DNA from: Blastopirellula sp. J2-11
GTDB taxonomy: Bacteria; Planctomycetota; Planctomycetia; Pirellulales; Pirellulaceae
Direction of reading: 5' to 3'
Length of the DNA stretch: 64,000 nt
Assembly (NCBI RefSeq): GCF_024584705.1
Contig: NZ_CP097384.1
Location: 3,906,001 to 3,970,000 of the forward strand
Shown here: positions 1 through 8,981 of the stretch, one piece after another
How the letters are laid out: the number at the start of each line of letters is the position of its first letter
Position numbering within the stretch: position 1 is the stretch's first letter
Program-made: the position numbers and the translations under genes
Notes under the pieces: generated by a model
What the model was told of the DNA's origin: nothing
The model's input: the letters and a program-made list of their open reading frames with translations, nothing else
Databases searched by the model: none

Positions 1-146
1 CCGATTCGGTCGTCTTTGACGTTGGCGAAAACTTTGATCCCAAGACGGTGCAAAATCTGTATCTCGACTTGCCCGGCCAGGCGATCGGCGACGGCGGATC
101 GTTTCGCTTTAAGGTCCCACGATCGATGATCGAAGGCCTCGACTGA
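1..146 (+). CDS. C-terminal end of an unidentified protein (partial)
   Basis: An open frame enters from the left edge (codons start at base 3) and ends with TGA at 144-146, giving about 47 residues that finish SMIEGLD. No family is recognised. The piece has acidic and Gly-rich stretches and no membrane segment. It lies 38 bp before the oleD-like start on the same strand, so it could be the upstream gene of that operon, but the visible part is too short to assign a role. Confidence 0.55.
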   Translation, partial: DSVVFDVGENFDPKTVQNLYLDLPGQAIGDGGSFRFKVPRSMIEGLD

Positions 147-184
147 TTTTTGGCCATAGGGCTCTCGAAAAAAAGGCGAATCTG

Positions 185-1171
185 GTGCGAGCGCTAGTCA
201 CCGGCGGCGGCGGTTTTCTAGGACGATATATCGTCGAGCAGTTACTTGCGCGCGGCGATCAAGTGCGCGTCCTTGGGCGGCGCGACTATCCTGATCTGGC
301 CGCGGCGGGAGTCGACTGTCTGCGCGGCGATGTCGCCGATTCGCAGATCGTCTCGCAAGGCTGCGCCGACATCGACGTCGTCTTCCATACCGCCGCAATC
401 GCCGGCATCTGGGGACGTTGGGAAGATTTCTACCAAGCGAACGTCGTCGGCACTGAAAACATTCTGGCCGGCTGCCGACAGCACAACGTCGGCAAGTTGG
501 TCTACACCAGCAGTCCCAGCGTTACTTTTGACGGAACCGATCAAAATGGAGTCGACGAGTCGGTCCCTTACCCGAGCAGCTGGCTCGCGCATTACCCCCG
601 CAGCAAAGCGATCGCCGAACAGCAAGTGTTGGCCGCCAATCAGGCCGGAAAATTGTTGACCTGTGCGCTGCGTCCCCATCTGATCTGGGGTCCGCGCGAT
701 CAACATTTGATTCCCCGCTTGCTCCAGCGGGCCCAGAGCGGCAAGTTGCGGATCGTTGGCGACGGAAAAAACAGGGTCGACATGATTTATGTCGAAAACG
801 CCGCCGTCGCGCATCTGCAGGCGGCCGATGCGATGGCCGACGGCGCAGCAATCTGCGGCAACGCGTATTTCCTCAGCCAGGGGGAACCGGTCGTCTGCTG
901 GGATTGGATCAATGAGCTGCTGGAATTGGCCAAAATTCCGCCTCTCAAGCGGAAAATCTCGTATCGCGCCGCATTTGCGATCGGCCGGTTGCTGGAGACG
1001 GCGTATAAAATTGCCCAAAAATATGACACAGAACCGCGGATGACCCGATTTTTGGCGGCTCAGCTGGCGACCAATCATTATTTTGATCTCTCGGCGGCGC
1101 GGCGCGATTTTGGCTATCAGCCGCAAATTAACATGAAAGAAGGAATGCGGCGTTTGGCCGAAACTCTCTAA
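185..1171 (+). CDS. oleD: OleD-like NAD(P)-dependent 2-alkyl-3-oxoalkanoate reductase (extended SDR)
   Basis: This is an extended short-chain dehydrogenase/reductase of 328 residues with a GTG start. The N-terminus carries the Rossmann motif TGGGGFLG at residues 7-14. The active-site region reads TSSPSVTFDG, and YPRSK gives the YxxxK pair. The phrase SVTFDGTDQNGVDES followed by PYP is typical of OleD and the 3-beta-hydroxysteroid dehydrogenase group. OleD reduces the 2-alkyl-3-keto acid made by OleA in head-to-head hydrocarbon synthesis. The OleA-like gene lies at the far end of this cluster, which supports the call, but no oleB or oleC is visible in the window. A sterol or sugar-nucleotide SDR is the alternative. 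Confidence 0.75.
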   Translation: MRALVTGGGGFLGRYIVEQLLARGDQVRVLGRRDYPDLAAAGVDCLRGDVADSQIVSQGCADIDVVFHTAAIAGIWGRWEDFYQANVVGTENILAGCRQHNVGKLVYTSSPSVTFDGTDQNGVDESVPYPSSWLAHYPRSKAIAEQQVLAANQAGKLLTCALRPHLIWGPRDQHLIPRLLQRAQSGKLRIVGDGKNRVDMIYVENAAVAHLQAADAMADGAAICGNAYFLSQGEPVVCWDWINELLELAKIPPLKRKISYRAAFAIGRLLETAYKIAQKYDTEPRMTRFLAAQLATNHYFDLSAARRDFGYQPQINMKEGMRRLAETL

Positions 1172-1262
1172 TCAACGCCGCTTCATTCGTCCTGCATATC
1201 TTGTCAACATGCAGGGGAAGCGGTAGTTTGGACTGTTTCTCTGGACCCTTCGGTAGCAGTTC

Positions 1263-2516
1263 ATGATTGCGGGCCCCGACCAACTTCCGGATTCGCAACG
1301 CATCGTTATTACGGGGATCGGCCTGACCGCTCCGAATGGCAATTCGTATGCTGAGTACCGGTCTGCGCTGTTGGCTGGCAAGAGCGGCGTGCAGAACTAT
1401 CACATTCGCTACGTCGGCGACACGCTGGCCGGAATCTGCGACTACGAAGCGACCCGCCATCAGACGAAACGGGAAGTTCGCCGCGGTACGCGAGCCGGCA
1501 GCATCGGCATCTACTGCGCGTCTGAAGCGATCGCCGACTCGGGGATCGACTGGGAAAATACCGACAAAAGCCAAGTCGGCGTCTACATCGGCGTTACCGA
1601 ACACGGCAACGTCGAGACCGAAAACGAAGTCTACGAGCTGAAAGGGTACGACTACGACACGAGTTGCTGGTCGCACCACCACAATCCCCGCACCGTGGCC
1701 AACAACCCGGCGGGCGAAATCTGCCTGAACCGCGAGATCACCGGACCGCATTACACCATCGGCGCCGCTTGCGCCGCCGGTAACGCCGGCCTGATCCAAG
1801 GCGCCCAAATGCTGCGTCTGGGAGACTGCGATCTGGCGCTGGCCGGGGGGGTTTCGGAGAGCATTCACACATTCGGCATTTTCGCCGGCTTCAAAAGCCA
1901 GGGCGCACTGGCGCATCACGCCGCGCCAGAGCAAGCGTCGCGTCCCTTTGATAAGGCCCGCAACGGCATAGTGGTGGCTGAAGGGGGCTGCGTTTACGTG
2001 TTAGAGCGCCTTTCGGACGCGAAAAAGCGTAGCGCCAAGATTTACGGTGAGCTGGCCGGTTACGCGATGAACACCGACGCGACCGACTTTGTGCTCCCGA
2101 ATCCGGAGCGTCAGGCGCAGTGCGTCGAACTCGCGCTGAAACGAGCCGGCCTGGCCGCCGAACAAATTGACATTGTCAGTACGCATGCGACCGGTACAAC
2201 GCTGGGAGATTCGCAAGAATGCGACGCATTGCGACGCGTGTTCGGCAAGAGCACGAAAACGTACATCAACAATACCAAGAGCTTCATCGGTCATGCGATG
2301 GGAGCGGCCGGCGCATTAGAAATGTCAGGCAACTTGCCGGCGTTTGAAGATGGCGTCGTGCATGCGACCATCAATGTCGATGATCTTGACCCCGATTGCC
2401 AACTGCCGGGTCTGGTGATCAACGAACCGAAAGAAATTGGGCCGGTCCGTTACATCCTGAACAATTCGTTCGGTATGTTAGGGATCAACTCAGTAGCCAT
2501 TATTCGCAAACTTTAA
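1263..2516 (+). CDS. FabF-type beta-ketoacyl-ACP synthase II (specialised paralogue)
   Basis: A 417-residue thiolase-fold condensing enzyme that would elongate an acyl chain with malonyl-ACP. The Cys-His-His triad is intact: C170 in GAACAAGN, H308 in THATGTT, and H344 in FIGHAMGAAG with the conserved Lys just before it in NNTKS. The length is normal for FabF. Gene order (ACP 25 bp downstream, then two FAD oxidoreductases, FabZ- and FabI-like genes) indicates a dedicated pathway rather than general fatty-acid synthesis. The GAACAAGN active-site context differs from the TACA(S/T) of housekeeping FabF. No strong ribosome-binding site is visible before the ATG. Confidence 0.88.
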   Translation: MIAGPDQLPDSQRIVITGIGLTAPNGNSYAEYRSALLAGKSGVQNYHIRYVGDTLAGICDYEATRHQTKREVRRGTRAGSIGIYCASEAIADSGIDWENTDKSQVGVYIGVTEHGNVETENEVYELKGYDYDTSCWSHHHNPRTVANNPAGEICLNREITGPHYTIGAACAAGNAGLIQGAQMLRLGDCDLALAGGVSESIHTFGIFAGFKSQGALAHHAAPEQASRPFDKARNGIVVAEGGCVYVLERLSDAKKRSAKIYGELAGYAMNTDATDFVLPNPERQAQCVELALKRAGLAAEQIDIVSTHATGTTLGDSQECDALRRVFGKSTKTYINNTKSFIGHAMGAAGALEMSGNLPAFEDGVVHATINVDDLDPDCQLPGLVINEPKEIGPVRYILNNSFGMLGINSVAIIRKL

Positions 2517-2541
2517 GCGGCAACGCAGGAGATAGAACGCA

Positions 2542-2793
2542 GTGACGCCAGCGGAAATTCGTGAGGAAGTTCTAGATATCTTGCGCGACATCGCACCGGA
2601 TGACGACATTTCCGACATCGACGATGCGAAGCCGTTTCGCGAACAACTCGAGCTCGACAGCATGGACTTCCTCGACATCGTCATGGAACTCCGCAAGCGT
2701 CATCGTGTGCAGATTCCGGAAGAGGATTACACGGAACTCGCTTCGATGGCGAGCACCGTCGCCTATCTAGAGCCGAAAATGAAAGACCTGTAA
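2542..2793 (+). CDS. Acyl carrier protein (cluster-specific)
   Basis: An 83-residue acidic carrier protein. The phosphopantetheine attachment site is S40 in LELDSMDFLD, and the helix-rich pattern around it is typical of ACP. The GTG start is preceded by a GGAGA ribosome-binding site. It begins 25 bp after the ketosynthase stop and should be its partner, carrying the growing chain. The 4'-phosphopantetheine would be added by the AcpS at 25.5-25.9 kb or another transferase. Confidence 0.9.
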   Translation: MTPAEIREEVLDILRDIAPDDDISDIDDAKPFREQLELDSMDFLDIVMELRKRHRVQIPEEDYTELASMASTVAYLEPKMKDL

Positions 2794-2867
2794 TCAGGTC
2801 CCATCGCAGCCGTCGTCCGTTGACGCCGCTCGCCTAGTAACCGTTCGCATATCCCCGCAGCAGCTCC

Positions 2868-4259
2868 ATGTACGACGTGATCATCATTGGCGCTGGGATG
2901 TCGGGACTAGCGGCCGGAATCCGGCTCGCCTACTACGGCCAGAACGTCTGCATCCTCGAGCGTCATTACACGATCGGCGGGCTCAACTCGTTCTATCGCA
3001 TGGCCGGACGTGATTTTGACGTCGGTTTGCATGCGGTCACCAACTATGCGCCCAAGGGAGATCGCCGCGGGCCGCTTGGGCGATTGCTGCGGCAGTTGCG
3101 ATTCAAATGGGAAGAGTTCGCGCTGTGCGAACAACGCGGATCGATGATCGCGTTTCCCGACGTTTCGCTCGCGTTCGACAACGACATCGAACTGCTGAAA
3201 AGTGAAATCGCGGCCAAGTTCCCCGGCAAAAGCGACGCGTTTGATCGTCTGCTCGGCAGCATCATCGACTACGACGATATCTCGGACGACAACTACTCGG
3301 GTTCGGCTCGCGATATCCTGGAAGCGACGCTCGGCGATCCGCTGCTGGTCGAGATGCTCCTCTGTCCGCTGATGTGGTACGGCAATGCCCGCGAACGCGA
3401 CATGGACTGGGGGCAGTTCTGCATCATGTTTCGCAGCATCTTTTTGGAAGGGTTCGCCCGACCGCTGAAGGGAGTTCGGCTGCTGCTGAAAAACCTGGTT
3501 CGCAAGTATCGCGAACTCGGCGGCGAACTTCGTCTGCGCAACGGCGTGCAGCGCATCGTGCATGACGGCGACAAAGCGGTCGGCGTCGTGCTGGACAGCG
3601 GCGAAGAACTGCAAGGGCGCAAGATCATCTCCTCGGCCGGTTGGTTCGAGACGATGCGGATGTGCGGGCAACCTCAAGAGAAGCTGGAAGGTTCGCCCGG
3701 CGTGCTGAGCTTTATCGAGAGCATCTCGGTCCTCAATCAGCAGCCGCGGGATGTCGGATTCGATCCGACGATCGTCTTTTACAACGACTCCCACAAATTC
3801 CACTGGGAAATGCCCCGCAACCAAATCTGCGATACGCGGACCGGCGTGATTTGCTCACCCAACAATTTCGTCTACCCAGGCGACGCCCAGCTGGACGAAG
3901 GTTTTATGCGGATCACGACGCTGGCCAACTTTGAGCGTTGGACCACGATGTCAGACGACGAATATCAACAGGCGAAGCTGAAATGGTACGATCAGGCGAT
4001 CGCATCGGCGGTTCGCTTTATCCCTGATTTCCGCCGCCATATCGTCGCGACCGACATGTTTACGCCGAAAACGATTCATCGTTTCACCTGGCACGACAAC
4101 GGCGCCGTGTATGGAGCGCCCGAAAAGCGGCTGAGCGGCGAAACGCATCTGAAAGACCTTTACATCTGCGGGACAGATCAAGGTTTTGTCGGTATCATAG
4201 GGTCGATCGTCAGCGGTTTGTCGATCGCCAATCGGCACGTCTTGCAAGCCGCCAGCTAA
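2868..4259 (+). CDS. CrtI/CrtISO-like FAD-dependent oxidoreductase 1
   Basis: A 463-residue flavoprotein of the phytoene desaturase/carotenoid isomerase superfamily. The dinucleotide-binding motif is [13 protein letters not shown] at residues 5-17, followed by the E(R/Q)H-x-x-x-GG signature ([11 protein letters not shown]), and the C-terminus has a [12 protein letters not shown] segment matching the family's second FAD contact. Enzymes of this family desaturate, saturate or isomerise polyene chains. In this cluster the substrate is more likely an acyl-ACP intermediate than a carotenoid, because no phytoene synthase is present. This is inference. The second copy follows after 86 bp and is clearly diverged. 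Confidence 0.82.
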   Translation: MYDVIIIGAGMSGLAAGIRLAYYGQNVCILERHYTIGGLNSFYRMAGRDFDVGLHAVTNYAPKGDRRGPLGRLLRQLRFKWEEFALCEQRGSMIAFPDVSLAFDNDIELLKSEIAAKFPGKSDAFDRLLGSIIDYDDISDDNYSGSARDILEATLGDPLLVEMLLCPLMWYGNARERDMDWGQFCIMFRSIFLEGFARPLKGVRLLLKNLVRKYRELGGELRLRNGVQRIVHDGDKAVGVVLDSGEELQGRKIISSAGWFETMRMCGQPQEKLEGSPGVLSFIESISVLNQQPRDVGFDPTIVFYNDSHKFHWEMPRNQICDTRTGVICSPNNFVYPGDAQLDEGFMRITTLANFERWTTMSDDEYQQAKLKWYDQAIASAVRFIPDFRRHIVATDMFTPKTIHRFTWHDNGAVYGAPEKRLSGETHLKDLYICGTDQGFVGIIGSIVSGLSIANRHVLQAAS

Positions 4260-4345
4260 CCCTGGGCGCTTCGCCGCTTCCCCCTCTCAAGCGGCCAGCG
4301 TTACTTCCGAAGAATAGAATTACCAGTATCAGGTCGAGTTTACGC

Positions 4346-5797
4346 ATGCCGAAAGATTTTCTCGCCGGAGCGAAAGACTATTACGACGTCGTAGTGATCG
4401 GCAGCGGTCTGGCCGGCATGACCGCCGCCAACACGCTGGCCCGCGCCGGTCGATCGGTCCTTCTTTGCGAACAACACTACAAACTTGGCGGGATGGCGAC
4501 CTGGTTCAAGCGCCCCGGCGGTCATATCTTTGACATCTCGCTGCACGGCTTTCCAATCGGCATGATCAAAAGCTGCAAGCGTTATTGGACGCGCGAAATC
4601 GCCGATTCGATCGTGCAACTGAAAAACATCCGGTTCGACAATCCGATGTTTTCGCTCACCACTTCGTTCAATCGCGAAGACTTCACCAAGTTGCTGATTG
4701 AACAATTTCAAGTTCCCGCCGAAACGGTCCACGCGTTCTTTGACGCGGCCCGGCAGATGAACTTCTATGACGATCAACAAACGACGACGCGCGAGCTGTT
4801 TGATCGCTTCTTCCCCGGTCGCGAAGATGTGATCCGGCTGCTGATGGAGCCGATCACTTACGCCAACGGTTCGACGCTGGAAGATCCGGCGATCAGCTAC
4901 GGCATCGTCTTCTCGAACTTCATGTCCAAGGGGGTCTTCACCTTTGAAGGGGGTACCGACCGGCTGATCAACTTGATGGAAGCCGACCTCAAGAAAAGCG
5001 GCGTCGATATCCGCATTCGCTGCGATGTCGAAAAAGTGCTGGTCGAAAATGGCCGCACCTCCGGCGTGGTGATCAACGGCCGCACGATCAAAGCCGGCTC
5101 GGTCGTCTCCAACTCCAACCTGCGCGCCACCGTGCTGGAACTGGTTGGCGAAGACAAGTTTGACTCCAAGTTTATCGACGAAGCGAAAGCGGTTCGCCTG
5201 AACAACTCCAGCACGCAAGTCTACATGGGCTTGAAGCCGGAAGAACTCGTTCCGGAAGAGACCGGCGATTTGCTCTTTAGCAGTACGGCCGAAACCTTCC
5301 GCACTGACCTGCTGCTGAGCCGCGACATCACCAGCCGCACCTATTCGTTCTACTATCCGCGCACGCGGCCCGAAGGACGCCCGCGATGTTTGATCGTCTC
5401 CAGCACCAACGCGCGTTACGAAGACTGGGCGGACTTGCCGGAAGACGAATACGAAGCGAGCAAACAAGACCTGGTCGAAACGACGCTCGACGCAATCGAA
5501 AAATACGTGCCGAACATCCGCGATCGGATCGACCATGCCGAAGCGTCGACTCCCCGCACGTTCCAGCACTACACCAAGCACAATCTTGGCTCCAGCTTTG
5601 GGACCAAGTTTGAAGGTTTGGCCGTCAGCCGCGCGTTGCCCGAACAACTGCCCGGCCTGTACCATGCCGGCAGCGTCGGCATCATCATGTCGGGCTGGTT
5701 AGGCGCAATCAATTATGGCGTGATCGTCTCGAACGACGTCGACGCCTATCTATTGAAGTCGGCCGAAAAAAATCCTTTCGCTTCCACCACAAAATAA
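4346..5797 (+). CDS. CrtI/CrtISO-like FAD-dependent oxidoreductase 2
   Basis: A 483-residue paralogue of the preceding flavoprotein, with [14 protein letters not shown] at residues 15-28 and [12 protein letters not shown] as the second signature. The C-terminal segment [20 protein letters not shown] resembles the FAD-binding end of CrtI/CrtISO. Only 6 bp separate it from the FabZ-like gene, so the two are probably co-translated. Paired CrtI-like genes next to ACP, FabF and FabZ genes recall the candidate ladderane clusters reported in anammox planctomycetes. That comparison is from memory of gene content and was not aligned here. Confidence 0.82.
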   Translation: MPKDFLAGAKDYYDVVVIGSGLAGMTAANTLARAGRSVLLCEQHYKLGGMATWFKRPGGHIFDISLHGFPIGMIKSCKRYWTREIADSIVQLKNIRFDNPMFSLTTSFNREDFTKLLIEQFQVPAETVHAFFDAARQMNFYDDQQTTTRELFDRFFPGREDVIRLLMEPITYANGSTLEDPAISYGIVFSNFMSKGVFTFEGGTDRLINLMEADLKKSGVDIRIRCDVEKVLVENGRTSGVVINGRTIKAGSVVSNSNLRATVLELVGEDKFDSKFIDEAKAVRLNNSSTQVYMGLKPEELVPEETGDLLFSSTAETFRTDLLLSRDITSRTYSFYYPRTRPEGRPRCLIVSSTNARYEDWADLPEDEYEASKQDLVETTLDAIEKYVPNIRDRIDHAEASTPRTFQHYTKHNLGSSFGTKFEGLAVSRALPEQLPGLYHAGSVGIIMSGWLGAINYGVIVSNDVDAYLLKSAEKNPFASTTK

Positions 5798-5803
5798 GCA
5801 TTC

Positions 5804-6235
5804 ATGACACGCGAAGCCATTTACGCGGCGATTCCTCACCGACCGCCGATGTTGCTGGTCGACGAGATCGTGCGCCAAGACGAAGAGACGATCGTTTGCC
5901 GCAAGACCTTCCACGCCGACGAATACTTTTTCCAGGGACACTATCCCGATTTTCCGCTCGTCCCCGGCGTTATCTTGTGCGAAGCGACGATGCAGTGCGG
6001 CGCGATCCTGCTTTCGAAGTTCGCCGCCGAAGGAAAGGGCGTTCCGGTCGCTACCCGCTTGAGCGATGTGAAGTTCAAAAAGATGATCCGTCCCGGCGAT
6101 ACGATCGAGATGGAAGTGAAATTGACCGAGCGCATGGCCGACGCTTTCTTCATGCAGGGGAAAGCGACCTGCGCCGGCAAAGTCGCCGTTCGGTTTGATT
6201 TTGCTTGTACTTTGGCGCCGGCGCCGGGAGCATAG
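5804..6235 (+). CDS. FabZ-like 3-hydroxyacyl-ACP dehydratase
   Basis: A 143-residue hotdog-fold protein. The catalytic pair is visible as H46 in [12 protein letters not shown] and E60 in ILCEA, in the spacing of FabZ. The N-terminal [13 protein letters not shown] is also the FabZ signature. It would dehydrate 3-hydroxyacyl-ACP to the 2-enoyl form. It sits between the second FAD oxidoreductase (6 bp gap) and the FabI-like reductase (4 bp gap), completing a dehydration/reduction module for this cluster. Confidence 0.9.
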   Translation: MTREAIYAAIPHRPPMLLVDEIVRQDEETIVCRKTFHADEYFFQGHYPDFPLVPGVILCEATMQCGAILLSKFAAEGKGVPVATRLSDVKFKKMIRPGDTIEMEVKLTERMADAFFMQGKATCAGKVAVRFDFACTLAPAPGA

Positions 6236-6239
6236 TCGA

Positions 6240-7043
6240 GTGAGCGATTTCCTCCAACTAGCAGGCAAAACCTTCGTCGTCTGCGGCGTCGCCAACCGCA
6301 AGAGCATCGCCTGGAAGATCGCCGCATCGCTCGAAAGCGAAGGCGCGACGGTTGTCTATGTCGTCCGTAGCGAGACGCGTAAAGAAAGCCTGGCGAAACT
6401 GCTGGTCAATCGCGAAGTCCACGTCTGCGACGTCGAACATGAAGACGAGATCGCCGCGCTGCCGGCCAAGATCGCCGCGAAACATAGCGTCGTGCATGGA
6501 TTGGTCCACTCGATCGCGTTCGCCGATTACAGCGAAGGCATGCGGCCGTTTCACGAGACGACCAAGAAGCAATTTCTGCAAGCGGTCGACATCTCCTGCT
6601 TCTCGCTGACGGCGCTGTCAAACGCCTTGAAAGACTTGTTCGCTCCGGACGCTTCGGTGGTGACGATCTCGATTTCGACCACGCGGATGGCGAGTGAGAA
6701 CTACGGCTTTATGGCGCCGATCAAAGCGGCGCTCGATTCGTCGCTGGCGTTTTTGGCGAAGAGCTTCAGCAAATTTTCGCAGGTGCGCTTTAACGCCGTC
6801 GGGCCTAGCTTGCTCAAGACATCCGCGTCGGCCGGCATTCCCGGCTATGTCGACGCCTACTTGTTCGCCGAACAAGCGATCCCGCGAAAGCAGGCGCTGC
6901 AAACCGACGAAGCGGCGAACGTCGCCATTTTTTTGCTCAGCTCGCGCAGCAGCGGCATCCAAGCCCAAAACCTGGTGGTCGACGCCGGCATGTCGATCAA
7001 CTACTTTGATCGCGACATCATTGAGCGGATAATGAACAAGTAG
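6240..7043 (+). CDS. FabI-like enoyl-ACP reductase (SDR), divergent
   Basis: A 267-residue short-chain reductase. The GTG at 6240 is chosen because it starts the conserved N-terminus ([19 protein letters not shown]) just after the FabZ-like stop; an in-frame ATG at 6195 lies inside that gene. The GxxxxxSIA cofactor motif and the FabI-type Y155-x6-K162 pair are present. The position matching the second tyrosine of E. coli FabI (Y146) is Ile here, so substrate handling may differ. It likely reduces the enoyl product of the FabZ-like enzyme, or it may serve as the missing ketoreductase. It is the last + strand gene of the cluster. Confidence 0.8.
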   Translation: MSDFLQLAGKTFVVCGVANRKSIAWKIAASLESEGATVVYVVRSETRKESLAKLLVNREVHVCDVEHEDEIAALPAKIAAKHSVVHGLVHSIAFADYSEGMRPFHETTKKQFLQAVDISCFSLTALSNALKDLFAPDASVVTISISTTRMASENYGFMAPIKAALDSSLAFLAKSFSKFSQVRFNAVGPSLLKTSASAGIPGYVDAYLFAEQAIPRKQALQTDEAANVAIFLLSSRSSGIQAQNLVVDAGMSINYFDRDIIERIMNK

Positions 7044-7106
7044 TCGCAGCCGCCCTGTTTTTTCTTCGTAGCCCGATCGCAAGTTTTGAGGTTGCGTTAT
7101 TTTCCT

Positions 7107-7289
7107 GGTTGGCCGCGATAGCTCCGCTATCGGGGCCGACGAAGTCGGTAAGAGGCATCGAGCCGCGGTCGGACGAACTTCGGTGGTCGCAATACCGTTG
7201 GAAATGGCGAAAAGCCCCTGAACTGCTTACCGGGAACCAATGCCTCTTACGGCTGCGCCGCCCCGATAGCGGAGCTATCGCGGCCAACC
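7107..7289. repeat. 183-bp palindrome-ended dispersed repeat, copy A
   Basis: The ends are inverted copies of GGTTGGCCGCGATAGCTCCG continuing to CTATCGGGGC, and the interior carries CGAAGTCGGTAAG and GCATCGAGCCG. A second copy of exactly the same length lies at 18077-18259 in the opposite orientation, and a 45-bp remnant at 13209-13253. All three are preceded by a GTTGCG-AT-rich leader. It has no coding capacity of its own, so it resembles a MITE or REP-type element. The last codons and the stop of the oleA-like gene fall inside it. Confidence 0.85.
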
Positions 7290-8395
7290 GGGATAGGTCG
7301 CTGCAAAACTTCCGCCGGCAACTCCCCTGCTCCGCTGACGCGCGATTCTTGCCAGTCGACGCCCAGCATCACGCAGTTGATGCCAGAACCGATCCCGAGC
7401 ATCGCGACATTGTCGCCGGCGTTGATGCGACCGTGCTGCGCGCCGATCGCCATCGTGACCGGCAGAGCCGCCGAGCCCGTATTGCCGAGCCACTGGACGG
7501 TGGCGAAATCATTCTCGACCGAGAGACCGAGCTTCTCGAGCACCAGCCGACGATGCGTCAGCCCGACCTGATGACTGAACGTCCGTTGAATTTCTTCGCG
7601 GCTCCAACGTGACTTCTGCAGAAAGTCCTCGAAGGTTGCGCCCCCCACTTCGATCCCTTCGACCATCAACCGTTCCGAATCGGTTTGCATCAGCGGACTG
7701 CCAACGCCAGTTTCGCCCGATCCGGCGATGCTGTGGCATAGCTGATGATGCTGCGTATGGGCGCGGACCGCGCCGGCATGCAGCAAGTTTTGCGTCTGAC
7801 TTAATTCGCGATCGCACAATAACATCGCGCAACTGGCCGATCCGATTGTCAGCGACGCGACCGCCAGTTTGATCTGGTTGCGGGTCAGCGTCTTGTCTTC
7901 GTTGAGCGTGCGGACCGTGTTATCGACCAGCTGGCGGCCATTTTCAGTTCCGACCACCAGTCCAGCGCGAATCTGTCCCAACTCAATCATGCTTGCAACC
8001 TGCAGAGCGCCGCTAAGCAGCCCCAAGCACGCATTGGAGACGTCGTAGATCACGCAGTCTTGTCGGAGGCCGAGCTCATGATGAACGCGACACGCGGTCG
8101 CAGGCTCCAGATGATCGCGACATACCGAACCATGGACCAGCGCGCCGATCTCGCCGACGTCGATCCCAGCCGCTTCGATCGCATGACGACCACTCTCGAT
8201 GCTGATCTCGCTCGGCATCGTCTCCGGCGACCAAAATCGCCGCTCGCGAATGCCGGTCATCAATTCGAGCCGGCCAGCCGGCAAACGAAGTCGCTCATAA
8301 AGCGGAGCCAGACGAGCTTCCAACTGATCGGAAGTCACAATTTCGGCCGGCAAAACGTATCCGAACGACTCTAAACAGACGTTATGAAAATTCAT
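7247..8395 (-). CDS. oleA: OleA-like condensing enzyme (KAS III/thiolase family)
   Basis: A 382-residue condensing enzyme. The start at 8395 (MNFHNVCLESFGY) is preferred over the upstream in-frame codon at 8440. C123 in VSNACLG, H274 in FSHQVG and N304 in WLGNTGSA form the KAS III triad. E97 in CRDHLEPAT matches the glutamate OleA uses as a base, and LGIGSGINC matches the OleA C-terminus. OleA joins two fatty acyl chains head to head. It converges on the + strand cluster that begins with the OleD-like gene. The final residues and the TAA lie within repeat copy A, so the tail was probably rewritten by its insertion. Confidence 0.82.
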   Translation of the reverse strand: MNFHNVCLESFGYVLPAEIVTSDQLEARLAPLYERLRLPAGRLELMTGIRERRFWSPETMPSEISIESGRHAIEAAGIDVGEIGALVHGSVCRDHLEPATACRVHHELGLRQDCVIYDVSNACLGLLSGALQVASMIELGQIRAGLVVGTENGRQLVDNTVRTLNEDKTLTRNQIKLAVASLTIGSASCAMLLCDRELSQTQNLLHAGAVRAHTQHHQLCHSIAGSGETGVGSPLMQTDSERLMVEGIEVGGATFEDFLQKSRWSREEIQRTFSHQVGLTHRRLVLEKLGLSVENDFATVQWLGNTGSAALPVTMAIGAQHGRINAGDNVAMLGIGSGINCVMLGVDWQESRVSGAGELPAEVLQRPIPVGRDSSAIGAAQP

Positions 8396-8981
8396 GCAGC
8401 GGCCGAATGAAGGCGAAAAGAATGCGTTAACCCTACTCAATGTATAGATTTAGGGTCATTTCGGCAACCATCTGCTCGATGAGAATCGCTGTTGCGTTGT
8501 GCGAGGGGCGAACAGCAACAAAACCAAGTCAACACAAGATGTTGTGCATGCACTAGCCAACTGCCCCAAAATCGTGAAGGCAATTGCTAAAGTCCGCGCA
8601 ATCCTTAAACTCTGCGACTGTCTTGCTATCAATCTGGGCTGACTTGGACTGGTCGTTGCCCAAGACACTACGGATATGGAGGTCTGTGGTTAACGAAACC
8701 TCAAGCGAGGATTTCACCAAAAACAATTCGTCTCTGTGCGAATTCGGTCAGGGAAGGCATTCTGAAGGACTGCGGCATGCCAGCCCCACACACCGAAATT
8801 TCGCGGGCAATCTGTGTAGCAAAGTTGCGATCTCTGGACAAGATCAACGCTCGTGCACGCCGGATTGCTTGTAGAGATCGATAGGTGAAATCTGACCTGT
8901 GTTTCGCTAGCCGATGATCCGTGGTCTTGGGTAGGTCACCATTTTTCCGGCACATGATGTGCCCACACAGGAAAGTCCCAG
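8396..8981. other. Intergenic stretch without a convincing gene
   Basis: Upstream of both the oleA-like gene (minus) and the amidotransferase-like gene (plus). Short frames exist on both strands, including one of 84 codons on the minus strand at 8701-8955, but none resembles a known family or has a good ribosome-binding site. It could hold divergent promoters or a decayed gene. Nothing more specific can be supported. Confidence 0.5.

Noticed and set aside
242-1126. Minus-strand frame antisense to oleD (294 codons)
   Set aside because: Arginine/valine-rich shadow of a clear + strand gene; no motif.
4340-5665. 441-codon minus-strand frame under FAD oxidoreductase 2
   Set aside because: Antisense to a well-supported gene; composition typical of GC-rich shadows.
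7018-7287. Frame across repeat copy A (and its twin at 18079)
   Set aside because: The similarity between these two peptides comes from the repeat itself, not from a protein family.
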